50,257 nucleotides of DNA from Actinoallomurus sp. (GCA_025964685.1 JAOPYG010000229.1:1-50257); one strand, 5' to 3'; shown: positions 23,614-34,735, numbered from the stretch's first letter. Program-made: numbers and translations. Notes: a model not told the origin generated them from the letters alone.

Positions 23614-25494
23614 ATTCCCGACCAGCGAGAGCCCGAGTCTCTTCGTCCTGAGTCCCTGCGCTCTGAGATCACCGCGCTGGAGGCTCGTGCCGGAGAGTTG
23701 CGCAGCGCGGCACTACTACCCGACGCCGACCGCGGTGCGCTGCTGGACGCTGCCCTGGCCGACCTCGAGCGCGCCGTCACGGCGCTGCTCACCTCGGGAG
23801 CGGACCGGAGCTCCACCCAGGCCAAGAACGAGGTGGCCGACGGCGAGCGACGCCTGCTGCGCACCGTCTTCCAGGACGCCCCGGTGCCGCTCTTCCTGCT
23901 GGAGCGCGACGGCACCGTACGACGGGTCAACCGCCAGGCCGGCGCGCTGCTCGGATCCTCGGCCGGTTACCTGACCGGCAAGCCGTTCCCGATGTTCTGC
24001 GACCTCGCGACGCGGGCAACGGTCGGCTCCCACGTGGCCGGGGTGTTCCACTCGGGCCAGCGCCGGCGTTCACGGGTGCGCCTGCTGTCCGGGCACGGTC
24101 CGGTCGAGGTGGACGTGACGTTCGCCCGCATCTGGGTCAGCGGAGAGCCGGACCCGCTCGTGGTCGCGGCCACGGCCCCCTCGACGCGCGAGCCCTCGGC
24201 GCGGGACCTGCCGCCACAGGCCACCGCCAAGAACGACGCGGTGGCCACCGTGGTCCACCGTATGGACGTCCTCGCCACCGCCACCGGCATGCTGCTGGAC
24301 GATGACTCCTTCACCGAGTCCGTGGCCGTTCGCCGCTGCGCACGGCTGCTGGCCGCCGAGCTGGCCGAGTGGGTCTTCATCGACCTCGAACGCGACGAAT
24401 GCCTCCTGCGGCAGGTGGTGATCGGCCCGGACGACGAGCGGAGCACCGAGGTCGCCCGCATGCTCGAGGACCTCGACCCTGCCCCCGGCACCCTGCCGGC
24501 CACCGTGCACCTCTCCGGCCGGTCCGTGATGCGTGCCCACCTCGACGACCTGGGCATGCTCGGCACCAGTCCCAGCGGCCCGCCGGTGTGCGGGCTGATC
24601 GAGGCGTCGTCGCTGATGTGCGTGCCTCTGGACGACGGCGAGCGTTGCCACGGCACGCTGACCCTCGCCGTGTCCGGCGAGCAGGGCCCCTTCGAGCTCA
24701 TGGACCTCGGCCTGGTCGAACGCCTCGCCCGCAACCTCGCCCTGGTCATCCGGGCGGGGCGGCGCTACCGGCGGCGGGCGATCGTCGCCGACCGGCTGCG
24801 GGCCGGCCTGCTGCCGCGTGAGCTGCCGGCCGTCCCCGGGGCCGAGATCGCGGGCCGTCACCACCCGGCCACCCGCGACACCGGTTTCGGCGGTGACTTC
24901 TACGAGGTGTTCCCCACCGGCTCCGGCTGGGGCCTCGCCCTCGGCGACGTCTGTGGAAAGGGTGAGGACGCCGCGGCCGTCACGGCGACCGCCAAGCACG
25001 GCATCCGGCTGCTCGCCCGGTGGAACCCCAAGCCCGCCGAGGTGCTGTCGATGATGAACGAAGTGCTCATCGACGACGAGCGCTTCGTCACCGCCGTCAT
25101 GGCCTACCTCGAGCCCCGCGACGGCGGCATGGTGATGACACTGGGCAGCGCGGGGCACCCGCCCGCGATCCTGATCCGGCGCGACGGCCTCATCCGGACG
25201 ATGGGCGGCGGCGGCATCCCCCTGGGACTGTTCGAGGACGACTTCGGGGTGGGCGTCGAGCAGCTCGACCTCGAGGCCGGCGACACGCTGTTCCTCTACT
25301 CCGACGGAGTGCCCGAGGTCTGCGACCCGTCCCTGGCGCGATTCGGGCACGAGCGCCTCATCGAGATCCTCGCGGCCCACGCCGACCAGGCGGTCACCGA
25401 CCTGGTGCTGGCCGTCGAACAGGCACTGCTGGAGTTCTGCGGTGGTGACCTGCGCGATGACGTCTCGATGCTCGCCCTGCGAGTGACCGGCTGA
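23614..25494 (+). CDS. PAS-GAF-SpoIIE phosphatase, probable ATT start
   Basis: The protein is about 626 residues. A short helical N-terminus (SEITALEARAGELRSAALLP) precedes a PAS domain (about 85-185; FQDAPVPLFLLERDGTVRRVN), a GAF domain (about 210-385) and a PP2C/SpoIIE domain (about 395-626; GGDFYEVFPTGSGWGLALGD, LYSDGVPEV and RDDVSMLALRV). No HATPase domain is present, unlike the phosphatase at 11198-13639. No ATG, GTG or TTG occurs between the upstream in-frame stop (23551) and a TTG at 23698, which has no usable spacing. ATT at 23614 follows GCCGGAGGG at 4-5 bases and includes the coding-like N-terminus, so it is the best start. It probably acts on an anti-anti-sigma factor in the stress response. 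Confidence 0.85.
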   Translation: MPDQREPESLRPESLRSEITALEARAGELRSAALLPDADRGALLDAALADLERAVTALLTSGADRSSTQAKNEVADGERRLLRTVFQDAPVPLFLLERDGTVRRVNRQAGALLGSSAGYLTGKPFPMFCDLATRATVGSHVAGVFHSGQRRRSRVRLLSGHGPVEVDVTFARIWVSGEPDPLVVAATAPSTREPSARDLPPQATAKNDAVATVVHRMDVLATATGMLLDDDSFTESVAVRRCARLLAAELAEWVFIDLERDECLLRQVVIGPDDERSTEVARMLEDLDPAPGTLPATVHLSGRSVMRAHLDDLGMLGTSPSGPPVCGLIEASSLMCVPLDDGERCHGTLTLAVSGEQGPFELMDLGLVERLARNLALVIRAGRRYRRRAIVADRLRAGLLPRELPAVPGAEIAGRHHPATRDTGFGGDFYEVFPTGSGWGLALGDVCGKGEDAAAVTATAKHGIRLLARWNPKPAEVLSMMNEVLIDDERFVTAVMAYLEPRDGGMVMTLGSAGHPPAILIRRDGLIRTMGGGGIPLGLFEDDFGVGVEQLDLEAGDTLFLYSDGVPEVCDPSLARFGHERLIEILAAHADQAVTDLVLAVEQALLEFCGGDLRDDVSMLALRVTG

Positions 25495-25884
25495 GCGGGA
25501 TTCCGAGCAAGATCTCAGATTTATGTTTGGGAACCCCTTGCCCAGGTAAAGGGTAAAGCAACGAACCGTGCCTAAGACGCAGGCACACCACGGGAGGGCG
25601 GACAACTCCGCCCTCGATCTCCGGAGGTGTGTCATGCGTATTTCCAGCCATAACGCCAACGCGGGGCTGACGCACGGCTTCTCCTCCTTTATCGCCGCGC
25701 CGGACCTTCGTCCGCCGGCGGAGTGCACGCCCGCCCTTCTCGCCTCGGCGGGTACGCACTCATATCTTCTCCTCCCCCCTGGTCGTCGCACCGCCCTCTC
25801 CCGTCCGATCGGACGAGGTACGTCGCGGGCTCAGACGGCCATGCAAACGAACCCCCACCCCAGGGATCTTCAGGAGTCAGCCCG
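25495..25884 (+). promoter_or_regulatory. Structured leader and possible upstream ORF of the glycosyltransferase
   Basis: The 390-base gap holds GTGCCT/AGGCAC and, at 25594-25615, a perfect 9-bp stem GAGGGCGGA/TCCGCCCTC with loop CAAC. It is preceded by tandem GGTAAA and GGGTAAA. After the stem, CCGGAGGTG precedes an ATG at 25634 (MRISSHNANAG) whose 84-codon frame ends in TGA overlapping the ATG of the glycosyltransferase. Codon use in this frame is weak, so it may be a leader ORF rather than a functional protein. The layout suggests RNA-level control; no known riboswitch family was recognised. Confidence 0.4.
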
Positions 25885-27126
25885 ATGAACATAGCCATGG
25901 TCTCCGTACACACCAACCCCGTCGCTACGGAAGCTCCGTCCCACGAAGGTCTTCGCATCCACGTCGCCGAGCTCGCCGTCGAGCTGGGCCGGCAGGGACA
26001 TCGGGTCACCATTTACACGCGTCGCGGCGGCCTCGGCGCGGGTGAGCGGGTGGAGCTCGCTCCCAACGTGGACGTGGAGTTCATCTCCGCCGGGAACGCC
26101 CTGCCGATGTCGGAGCAGGAGATGCTCTCCCACGTCAGGGAGTTCGCCGACCGGCTCGCCAAGCGCCTCGCGGCCACGCGCCCCGACGTGATCCACGCCC
26201 ACCACTGGCTGAGCGGCCTGGCCGCGCTCTCCGCCGCCGACGGTCTCGACATCCCCATCGTGCAGAGCTTCCACGGTCTGGCCTCGCTCCACGCGCGGAC
26301 CGGCGTGAACGCCTCACCGGCCCGGATCCGGATGGAGCGCGCGCTCGGACGCGGCGTCGACGCGCTCATCGCGACCACCGAGAGCGAGAGCGCCGAGCTC
26401 GCCCGGCTCGGTGTCACCCGGCGGCGGATCGCCGCGGTGCCGTCCGGTGTGGACGGCACGAAGTTCACGCCGCAGGGCGACACGCTCCTCTCCCGCGGCG
26501 AGACGCCGCGCATCGTGATGGTGTCGCGCCGATTCGCCGAAGACGGGGTGGCCACGGTCATCCAGGCACTCACCCGCATCCCCGACGCCGAGCTGGTCGT
26601 CGCGGGCGGCCCGTCGCGCGAGGAGCTCGACGGCGACCCGGAGGTACACGAGCTCCGCATGGCCGCCAAGGAGGCCGGAGTGGCCGAGCGGGTCACGTTC
26701 CTCGGCCATGTCGACCCGGCCGACGTCCCCGCCCTCCTGCGGTCGGCGGATCTGACGGTCAGCCTGCCCTCCCACCACTCCTTCGGCAGGGTGCCGGTCG
26801 AGTCGATGGCCTGCGGCACGCCCGTTGTCGTCACCGCGGTCGGCGGTCACCTCGACACGGTGATCGACGACGTCACCGGCGTCTACGCCCGCCCCGAACG
26901 CCCGGCCGAGCTGGCACACCGCATCCGCGGCCTGCTCTCCGAGGGCACGCACCTGGCCGCTCTCGGGATCGGTGGCGCGGACCGGGTTCGCGCCCGCTAC
27001 TCCTGGGAACGGATCGCAAACGAGACCCTCAAGGTCTATGAGTCCGTGTGCCCCGCGTCCGAGCCCGAGACCGTCCCTGAGGACTCCACGCACGAGGAGG
27101 ACCTGGAGTTCGCGGTCGCGAGCTGA
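25885..27126 (+). CDS. GT4-family glycosyltransferase
   Basis: The protein is 413 residues with a GT-B fold. The N-terminal domain (1-190) has the acceptor-binding start MNIAMVSVHTNPVATEAPS, GLRIHVAELAVELGRQGH and HAHHWLSGLAA. The C-terminal donor-binding domain (about 200-390) has VPSGVDGTKF, LGHVDPADVPALLRSADL and the EX7E-like catalytic stretch SFGRVPVESMACGTPVV, as in MshA-like and sucrose-phosphate-synthase-like enzymes. The sugar and acceptor are unknown. The ATG follows CAGGAG at 8 bases. The acidic tail (EPETVPEDSTHEEDLEF) is unusual and probably disordered. No cell-wall or mycothiol genes are adjacent. Confidence 0.9.
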   Translation: MNIAMVSVHTNPVATEAPSHEGLRIHVAELAVELGRQGHRVTIYTRRGGLGAGERVELAPNVDVEFISAGNALPMSEQEMLSHVREFADRLAKRLAATRPDVIHAHHWLSGLAALSAADGLDIPIVQSFHGLASLHARTGVNASPARIRMERALGRGVDALIATTESESAELARLGVTRRRIAAVPSGVDGTKFTPQGDTLLSRGETPRIVMVSRRFAEDGVATVIQALTRIPDAELVVAGGPSREELDGDPEVHELRMAAKEAGVAERVTFLGHVDPADVPALLRSADLTVSLPSHHSFGRVPVESMACGTPVVVTAVGGHLDTVIDDVTGVYARPERPAELAHRIRGLLSEGTHLAALGIGGADRVRARYSWERIANETLKVYESVCPASEPETVPEDSTHEEDLEFAVAS

Positions 27127-27176
27127 CGCCTCGCACTCCCCCCGGGACCTGACGACGCGAAGACCCGGGAGCAGCC

Positions 27177-29179
<2,003 letters not shown>

Positions 29180-29206
29180 TTATGCCACCCACATACGCGG
29201 GCGGTC

Positions 29207-29212
29207 TAGCGT
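29207..29212 (+). promoter_or_regulatory. -10 hexamer TAGCGT of lepB (leaderless)
   Basis: TAGCGT is followed by ACGGGGC (7 bases) and then the GTG at 29220. The GGGG in the spacer is too close to act as a normal ribosome binding site, so a leaderless transcript is the simpler reading. Confidence 0.55.
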
Positions 29213-29219
29213 ACGGGGC

Positions 29220-29924
29220 GTGCCAGACGAGTCCACGCCTGAGGCCGAGCCTCGGACGGAGAAGGAACCGAAGAAGCGGAACCGGTCCTTCCTCCGTGAA
29301 CTGCCCATCCTGATCGGCGCCGCGCTCGTGCTGTCGCTGCTGATCAAGACCTTCCTGATCCAGGCCTTCTTCATCCCGTCCGAGTCGATGGAGCGCACCC
29401 TTCACGGCTGCGCCGGATGCACCGGCGACCGGATCCTCGTGCAGAAGGTCGGCTACCGGCTGCACGATCCCCGTCCCGGCGACATCGTGGTCTTCCGCGC
29501 GCCGCCGTCGTGGGAGCCGGAGACGCAGGTCGCCACGTCGACGAACCCGGTACGCCGCGCGGTGAACTGGGTCGGCGCGGCGTTCGGGGTTCCCCAGCCG
29601 AACGAAAAGGACCTGGTCAAGCGGGTGATCGCGGTCGGCGGGCAGACGGTGCGGTGCTGCGACGCCCAGGGCCGGGTGACCGTCGACGGGCATCCGCTGA
29701 ACGAACCGTACGTCTACCAGAACGACCACCGGCCGTTCGGCCCGATCACGGTGCCGCCGGGGCGGCTCTGGGTCATGGGCGACCACCGCGCGGACTCCGC
29801 TGACTCCCGTTTTCACATCGACGACGGCAGCCGGGGGACGGTCCCGGTGGACAACGTGATCGGCCGGGCGTTCGTGATCATCTGGCCCCCGTCACGCTGG
29901 AACACCCTCGGCAAGGGCGGCTGA
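29220..29924 (+). CDS. lepB: Signal peptidase I
   Basis: The protein is 234 residues and removes signal peptides of secreted proteins at the outer face of the membrane. A charged cytoplasmic N-terminus (EKEPKKRNR) precedes one transmembrane helix (about 28-50). The catalytic Ser56 lies in IPSESMERTL and the general base Lys134 in DLVKRVIAVGG; the later box MGDHRADSADSR is also intact. A CAGC insert (64-67) and CC at about 142-143 after the catalytic region are slightly unusual. The GTG start is set by the -10 hexamer 7 bases upstream. It is divergent from proS and followed by a terminator hairpin. Confidence 0.93.
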   Translation: MPDESTPEAEPRTEKEPKKRNRSFLRELPILIGAALVLSLLIKTFLIQAFFIPSESMERTLHGCAGCTGDRILVQKVGYRLHDPRPGDIVVFRAPPSWEPETQVATSTNPVRRAVNWVGAAFGVPQPNEKDLVKRVIAVGGQTVRCCDAQGRVTVDGHPLNEPYVYQNDHRPFGPITVPPGRLWVMGDHRADSADSRFHIDDGSRGTVPVDNVIGRAFVIIWPPSRWNTLGKGG

Positions 29925-29933
29925 CCTGACGAT

Positions 29934-29957
29934 GGCCCCGGCCGCGAGGTCGGGGCC
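29934..29957 (+). terminator. Probable lepB terminator
   Basis: GGCCCCG (29934-29940) pairs with CGGGGCC (29951-29957) over a 10-base loop, 10 bases after the lepB stop. There is no T-tract. Confidence 0.5.
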
Positions 29958-30206
29958 GGTCGCGGGGTGACTCAGAGGTGGAGTCCCCATACCTCCAGCC
30001 GGCCGGGTCCGTGCCCCATGACGCCCGTGTCACTGCGATGTCCTTCCGTGCGGGCAGGAGAACGAGCGCCCCCAAATTCAGCGCCCGACCGCAATCAATC
30101 GGTCATTGGTAATAGATGAGCGATGACGCGAAGAGGTTCGCTTCTCTGTCCGCCGCCGCGAAAACCGGTTGGGACCATGCGCCGTGATGGCCCAGACTGG
30201 GGCGCC

Positions 30207-31814
30207 GTGGGCCACGTCGAAGTCGCGCATCTCGATCACATCCTTCCCGACGGCAGGATGCTGCTGTCCGACGCCTCGTTCCGGGTCGCCGACGGCACGG
30301 TGGCCGCGCTGGTCGGCCCGAACGGCGCCGGGAAGACCACACTGCTCCGCCTCGTGGCCGGCGACCTGGACGCGCAGAGCGGCTCCGTGGTGGGCAGCGG
30401 CGGGCTCGGCGTCATGCGCCAGTTCATCGGCAACATCCGCGACGAGTCGACCGTGCACGACCTGCTCGTCTCCACCGCGCCGCCTCGCGTACGCGAGGCG
30501 GCCGCGGCGCTGGACCTGGCCGAGCTGGCCATGATGGAGCGCGACGACGAGCCCACTCAGCTGCGCTACGCCAAGGCGCTCGCCGACTGGGGCGACGCCG
30601 GCGGGTACGACGCGGAGGTGCTCTGGGACGCCTGCTGCGTCGCGGCGCTCGGCACCTCCTATGACCGCACCCGATACCGCGACGTCAAGACGTTGTCCGG
30701 CGGCGAGCAGAAACGTCTCGTGCTGGAGACGCTGTTCCGCGGCGCGGACGAGGTGCTGCTGCTCGACGAGCCCGACAACTACCTCGACGTCCCGGGCAAG
30801 CTGTGGCTGGAGGAGCGGCTGCGCGAGACGCCCAAGACGGTCCTGCTCGTCTCCCACGACCGCGAACTGCTGGACCGCGCCGCGCGGCAGATCATCACCG
30901 TGGAGGCCGCGACCGTCTGGGTGCACGGCGGCGGCTTCGCCACCTACGCCCGGGCCCGGCGCGACCGCAACGAGCGCCTGGAGGAGCTGCGCCGTCGCTG
31001 GGACGAGGAGCACGCCAAGATCAAGGCCCTCGTGCTGATGTTCAAGCAGAAGGCCAAGTACAACTCCGACATGGCCTCCCGCTACCAGGCGGCGCAGACA
31101 CGGCTGCGGAGGTTCGAGGAGGCGGGCCCGCCGGAGATCCCGCCGCGCGACCAGAACATCAAGATGCGCCTGCGCGGCGGGCGTACCGGCAAGCGCGCGG
31201 TCATCTGCGAGCGTCTCGAGCTCACGGGGCTGATGCGGCCGTTCGACACCGAGATCTGGTACGGCGAGCGTGTCGCGGTGCTCGGCTCGAACGGCTCGGG
31301 CAAGAGTCACTACCTGCGGCTGCTCGCCGGTGAGGACGTCGCCCACACGGGAGTGGCCCGGCTCGGCGCGCGCGTCGTGCCCGGGCTGTTCGCCCAGACC
31401 CACTCCCGGCCGGAGCTGCGGGGCCGCACGCCGGCCGAGATCTTGATGACCGAGCACGCGCGGCTGCGCAACGAGGCGATGTCCGCGCTGGCCCGCTACG
31501 AGCTGCAGCACTGCGGCGACCAACCGTTCGAGACGCTGTCCGGCGGCCAGCAGGCACGGCTGCAGATCCTGCTGCTGGAGATGAGCGGCTGCACGCTGCT
31601 GCTGCTCGACGAGCCCACCGACAACCTCGACCTCGCCAGTGCCGAGGCGCTGCAGCAGGGCCTGGAGGCGTACGAGGGCACCGTGCTGGCGGTCACGCAC
31701 GACCGCTGGTTCGCCCGGTCGTTCGACCGGTTCCTGGTGTTCGGCGGGGACGGGTCGGTCTATGAGTCCGCCGAGCCCGTCTGGGACGAGAGCCGCGTAG
31801 ACCGCCCGCGCTGA
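30207..31814 (+). CDS. ABC-F family ATPase
   Basis: The protein is 535 residues with two ATPase domains and no membrane segment, the ABC-F layout associated with ribosomes (translation factors or antibiotic resistance). Domain 1 has Walker A VGPNGAGKTT, signature LSGGEQKRL and Walker B LLLDEPDNYLD. The linker contains a charged helical pair (about 245-310). Domain 2 has GSNGSGKSH (His where Ser/Thr is usual), LSGGQQARLQIL and LLLLDEPTDNLD. GTG 30207 is chosen because homology to actinobacterial members begins at GHVEVAHLDHILPDGR; the upstream frame to 30123 has poor codon use. The gap 29958-30206 contains TAATAG and the short stem ACCG/CGGT, which could be part of a leader. Confidence 0.9.
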   Translation: MGHVEVAHLDHILPDGRMLLSDASFRVADGTVAALVGPNGAGKTTLLRLVAGDLDAQSGSVVGSGGLGVMRQFIGNIRDESTVHDLLVSTAPPRVREAAAALDLAELAMMERDDEPTQLRYAKALADWGDAGGYDAEVLWDACCVAALGTSYDRTRYRDVKTLSGGEQKRLVLETLFRGADEVLLLDEPDNYLDVPGKLWLEERLRETPKTVLLVSHDRELLDRAARQIITVEAATVWVHGGGFATYARARRDRNERLEELRRRWDEEHAKIKALVLMFKQKAKYNSDMASRYQAAQTRLRRFEEAGPPEIPPRDQNIKMRLRGGRTGKRAVICERLELTGLMRPFDTEIWYGERVAVLGSNGSGKSHYLRLLAGEDVAHTGVARLGARVVPGLFAQTHSRPELRGRTPAEILMTEHARLRNEAMSALARYELQHCGDQPFETLSGGQQARLQILLLEMSGCTLLLLDEPTDNLDLASAEALQQGLEAYEGTVLAVTHDRWFARSFDRFLVFGGDGSVYESAEPVWDESRVDRPR

Positions 31815-31816
31815 GG

Positions 31817-32365
31817 TCAGGCCGGCGCCGCCACGTCGAACTCGATCTCGACCGGATCGGCCACCTTGAGCTGGCCGAACAGCGCGGAGTAGGGCTTGAT
31901 CCCCCAGCGCGACTGAACGACGGTCGCGCCGCCGGTCAGCCGGCCGCCGGAGGCCTGTCCCCGTACGGTGACGGGCCTGGTGACACCCATGATCGTCAGG
32001 TCGCCCTCAATGGTGAACGAGTCAGGCCCGCCCTCCACACCGGTGGACCGGAACGTGATCATCGGATGCTCACGCGTGCGCAGGACCTTGTCCCGGACGA
32101 CCTTCACGATCTCGGCGCGGTCGGCGTCGGTCAGCGCCATGACGCCACCCGAGCCCTCCACGACCTCGAACGATTCGACCTCGATCTCGACGGTGACCGC
32201 GGAACGGGAGGGTTCATCGGCGTCAAGGACCGCCTGGCCGGACCAGCGGGTCGCCTCGATGGTCAGGTCGTGGCCCGCTCGGCGGCCGAGCCCGCTGCGG
32301 CCGGTCCTGAGCGTGAGCGTGCCCGACGCCGGGCCGAGATCGTACGTGCCACTGGGCAGCGTCAT
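31817..32365 (-). CDS. YceI family protein
   Basis: The protein is 182 residues, a lipocalin-like beta-barrel that binds isoprenoid-type lipids in known relatives. Characteristic stretches are GTYDLGPASGTLTLRTGRSG, RAGHDLTIEATRWSG and the C-terminal VVQSRWGIKPYSALFGQLKV. No signal peptide is visible, so it is probably cytoplasmic. The ATG at 32365 is fixed by TAGTGT 7 bases upstream with no ribosome binding site (leaderless). An ATG 9 bases earlier is in frame but lies in the spacer. Confidence 0.88.
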   Translation of the reverse strand: MTLPSGTYDLGPASGTLTLRTGRSGLGRRAGHDLTIEATRWSGQAVLDADEPSRSAVTVEIEVESFEVVEGSGGVMALTDADRAEIVKVVRDKVLRTREHPMITFRSTGVEGGPDSFTIEGDLTIMGVTRPVTVRGQASGGRLTGGATVVQSRWGIKPYSALFGQLKVADPVEIEFDVAAPA

Positions 32366-32372
32366 GACCGCC

Positions 32373-32378
32373 ACACTA
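32373..32378 (-). promoter_or_regulatory. -10 hexamer TAGTGT of the yceI-like gene
   Basis: On the minus strand TAGTGT, then GGCGGTC (7 bases), then ATG. The spacing is identical to proS, lepB and the PNPOx-like gene. Confidence 0.55.
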
Positions 32379-32452
32379 CGTTCGCGGCGCCCCGAGCACG
32401 AGCCCCGGCGAGACTGTCGCCGGGGCCTGCGCTCTCCGTCTGGACGCGGACG

Positions 32453-32821
32453 TCAATGCTCCGTGAGCAGGCCAATGGCGCGTACGACCTCGCCGAGAGT
32501 CTGGAACTGCTCGCCTTCGGGCAGCCCGGAGATCGCGTCGATGACCGATTCGGGCGCCCGGCGTGACCGCAGGTGGGTGAGCAGCCGGGCCCGGTCGGCG
32601 GGGAACTCACTGGGCGGTAGATGCCTGGTCAGCGTGGCGCGGCGCGCCACGTCGGCGGGCGACGGGCCTCGCGGTGGTGTCCTCTGTCGCTCGGGTGGAG
32701 TGTCGCCGCCGCCCTCCCGGCGTTCGCCGGCGCGGCCGACTCCGCTCCTGCTCAGGCTTTCGGTCTCCTTACGCGGGTAGTCGTCGCGGACCGGACCCTG
32801 TTTGTCGCTCTCGCGGTGCAT
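32453..32821 (-). CDS. DUF2795 domain protein
   Basis: The protein is 122 residues. The first half is charged and low complexity (GERREGGGDTPPERQRTPPR). The second half is a DUF2795-type helical domain (TLTRHLPPSEFPADRARLL and AISGLPEGEQFQTLGEVVRA). Function is unknown; related proteins are small and soluble. The ATG follows GGTGAGG at 4 bases. TAGGTT on the minus strand near 32915 could be its -10 element. Confidence 0.75.
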   Translation of the reverse strand: MHRESDKQGPVRDDYPRKETESLSRSGVGRAGERREGGGDTPPERQRTPPRGPSPADVARRATLTRHLPPSEFPADRARLLTHLRSRRAPESVIDAISGLPEGEQFQTLGEVVRAIGLLTEH

Positions 32822-33002
32822 AGACCTCACCTTTCGCGTAGCCCTCTCAGGCGCCCCTCGCGCTGGCGTTCCCGATCGACCTCCCTCGCGGACAGAGCGC
32901 CGGAATGCTCCACCTAACCTAGGGCGGCCGCCGCGCGGTCCCCCTGTGAGCCGCCGTACCCGAGCCGGGCCGTTGCGAATCCTTACCCATGGCAGGCTCT
33001 GA

Positions 33003-34556
33003 TCAGGATGCTTCCAGACCGGGCCCATCGGCCACGTCGTCGTCGGGCCTGGGCGAGGACAGCCTGCTGGGCTCGGCGAGCCGGGCGGGCCCGAAAACGG
33101 CCAGCGCGGCGCGCCTCTTGGTGATCTCGATCGGACCGTCGGTCGTACGGACCTCGCCGTCGCAGGCGAACCGCAGCGGGCCGTCCGCCCCGCTCACCCG
33201 CAGGGAGGTGGAGCGCCATGACCTGTAGTCGGGCATCAGGTGGAGGTGGCCGATGAGGAGCGAGGCGACCGCACGCGACTTGCTGATATGCCGCTTCGCG
33301 CCGATCAGCCGTACGTCGATCACGCCGTCGGCGAGGTGGCGTCGCCAGGTCGGGGTGACCCCGTACGAGCCGTAACGGCAGTTGCCGAGGAAGGCGAACC
33401 ACACGCGCAGCCGCCGGCCCTCGACGTAGACCTCGGTCGGTTCCGTGTGCCGCAGGACGCGCACCGCGGCGACCGCGAGCGCCGGCCACTTGCCCAGCCG
33501 TCCCTCCAGTCGCGTGCGCATGTCCACCAGCTCGGTGTACGCGCCGAAGCTCGCCGTGTTGAGGAACAGGCGCTTTCCCGCGCACGCCACATCGACGCGC
33601 ACCACGGCGCCGCCGCGGTAGGCCGTGATCGCGTCCTTGACGGTCTCCAGGCCGATGGCGCGGGCGAAGTGGTTGAGCGTGCCCCCGGGGATCACCAGCA
33701 ACGGCAGACCCCGCTCGACCGCGACCTCCGCCGCGGCGTTGACCGTACCGTCGCCGCCGCACACCCCGAGCACGACCGCCCGGTCGGCGGCGGCGCTGAG
33801 CGTCTTGCCGAGATCGTCCTCGGCCTCGACGATCTCCGCCGCCGGCAGCTCCGCGCGCAGTACGCGGCTCACGTCACCGCCGCCGGCGTCGTGATTGATC
33901 ACCACGACGACTCCGGCGCCGTCGGAGGAGACTCCGGCGACGGCGTCGGCCGGCATCGACCACACGCCTCCCGCGGGCGCGGGACGGGTGGGCCAGATGA
34001 CGCGGGTCACGGCCGCCGCGACCGCGCCGAGCGCCAGACCGGCCAGCACGTCACCCGGATAGTGCGCCCCGGTGTAGATGCGGGAGAAGGCCACACCGGC
34101 GGCGGCCACGCCCACGGGCAGGACCACGGACTTGGGCGCCTCCATCGCCAGCGCGCCGGTGAAGGCGGCGGCGGCGGCCGAGTGCCCGGACGGGAACGAC
34201 GGCGAGGTGGGCAGGTGCCACCGCACCCGCGCCGAGGGGACAAGGGTGCCGCGGCCGACGGTCGAGGACAGGCCGCTCAGCTCGATCAGTGGACGGTGAC
34301 GGCGGAACAGCTGCTTGCCGGCGAGATTCGCGATCGGGCTGGCCAGACCGAGCGCGAAGACCCCGCGCAGCGCCGCGCGACGCAGCCGCGGCTGTCTCGT
34401 CACGGCGAGCCCGCCCGCGATCCCCATCCACAGCACCGAGTGGTCGGCGACCCTGGACAGGCGGGGCAGGACATATTCGAAACCGGTCAGCCGGGCCGCG
34501 GCCACCGCGTCGAACGCGCGCTGGTCGAGCCGACTCGCTCGTTGCAACAGGGGCAT
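33003..34556 (-). CDS. PAP2 phosphatase - diacylglycerol kinase fusion
   Basis: The protein is 517 residues. The N-terminal half is a membrane PAP2 phosphatase with all three signature motifs: KQLFRRHRP, PSFPSGHSA and SRIYTGAHYPGD. The C-terminal half (about 215-500) is a diacylglycerol/lipid kinase catalytic domain with GGDGTVNAAAEVAVE and IPGGTLNHFARAIG. One protein can thus both remove and add a phosphate on lipid substrates; the preferred substrate is unknown (phosphatidate, undecaprenyl or isoprenyl lipids). A GGGGGA site precedes the ATG, and TATTGT (34583-34588, minus strand) fits a -10. It is divergent from a polysaccharide exporter, which would suit a lipid-carrier role. Confidence 0.9.
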   Translation of the reverse strand: MPLLQRASRLDQRAFDAVAAARLTGFEYVLPRLSRVADHSVLWMGIAGGLAVTRQPRLRRAALRGVFALGLASPIANLAGKQLFRRHRPLIELSGLSSTVGRGTLVPSARVRWHLPTSPSFPSGHSAAAAAFTGALAMEAPKSVVLPVGVAAAGVAFSRIYTGAHYPGDVLAGLALGAVAAAVTRVIWPTRPAPAGGVWSMPADAVAGVSSDGAGVVVVINHDAGGGDVSRVLRAELPAAEIVEAEDDLGKTLSAAADRAVVLGVCGGDGTVNAAAEVAVERGLPLLVIPGGTLNHFARAIGLETVKDAITAYRGGAVVRVDVACAGKRLFLNTASFGAYTELVDMRTRLEGRLGKWPALAVAAVRVLRHTEPTEVYVEGRRLRVWFAFLGNCRYGSYGVTPTWRRHLADGVIDVRLIGAKRHISKSRAVASLLIGHLHLMPDYRSWRSTSLRVSGADGPLRFACDGEVRTTDGPIEITKRRAALAVFGPARLAEPSRLSSPRPDDDVADGPGLEAS

Positions 34557-34735
34557 GGGAGCCTGTATCCCCCATCGAGATCACAATATGTCCGCGCTTT
34601 CGCGAGGTCAGTGGGCGGTCGCCGGGCCGGCTCCGCGGGTGGTGGCGTCGTGTCCCGGTTCCGTCTGGATCACGCCGAAGATCACATTCTCGCCATGCAT
34701 CTCACTGAACGTCGATGCCGGGGCTCTGTCTGCAA

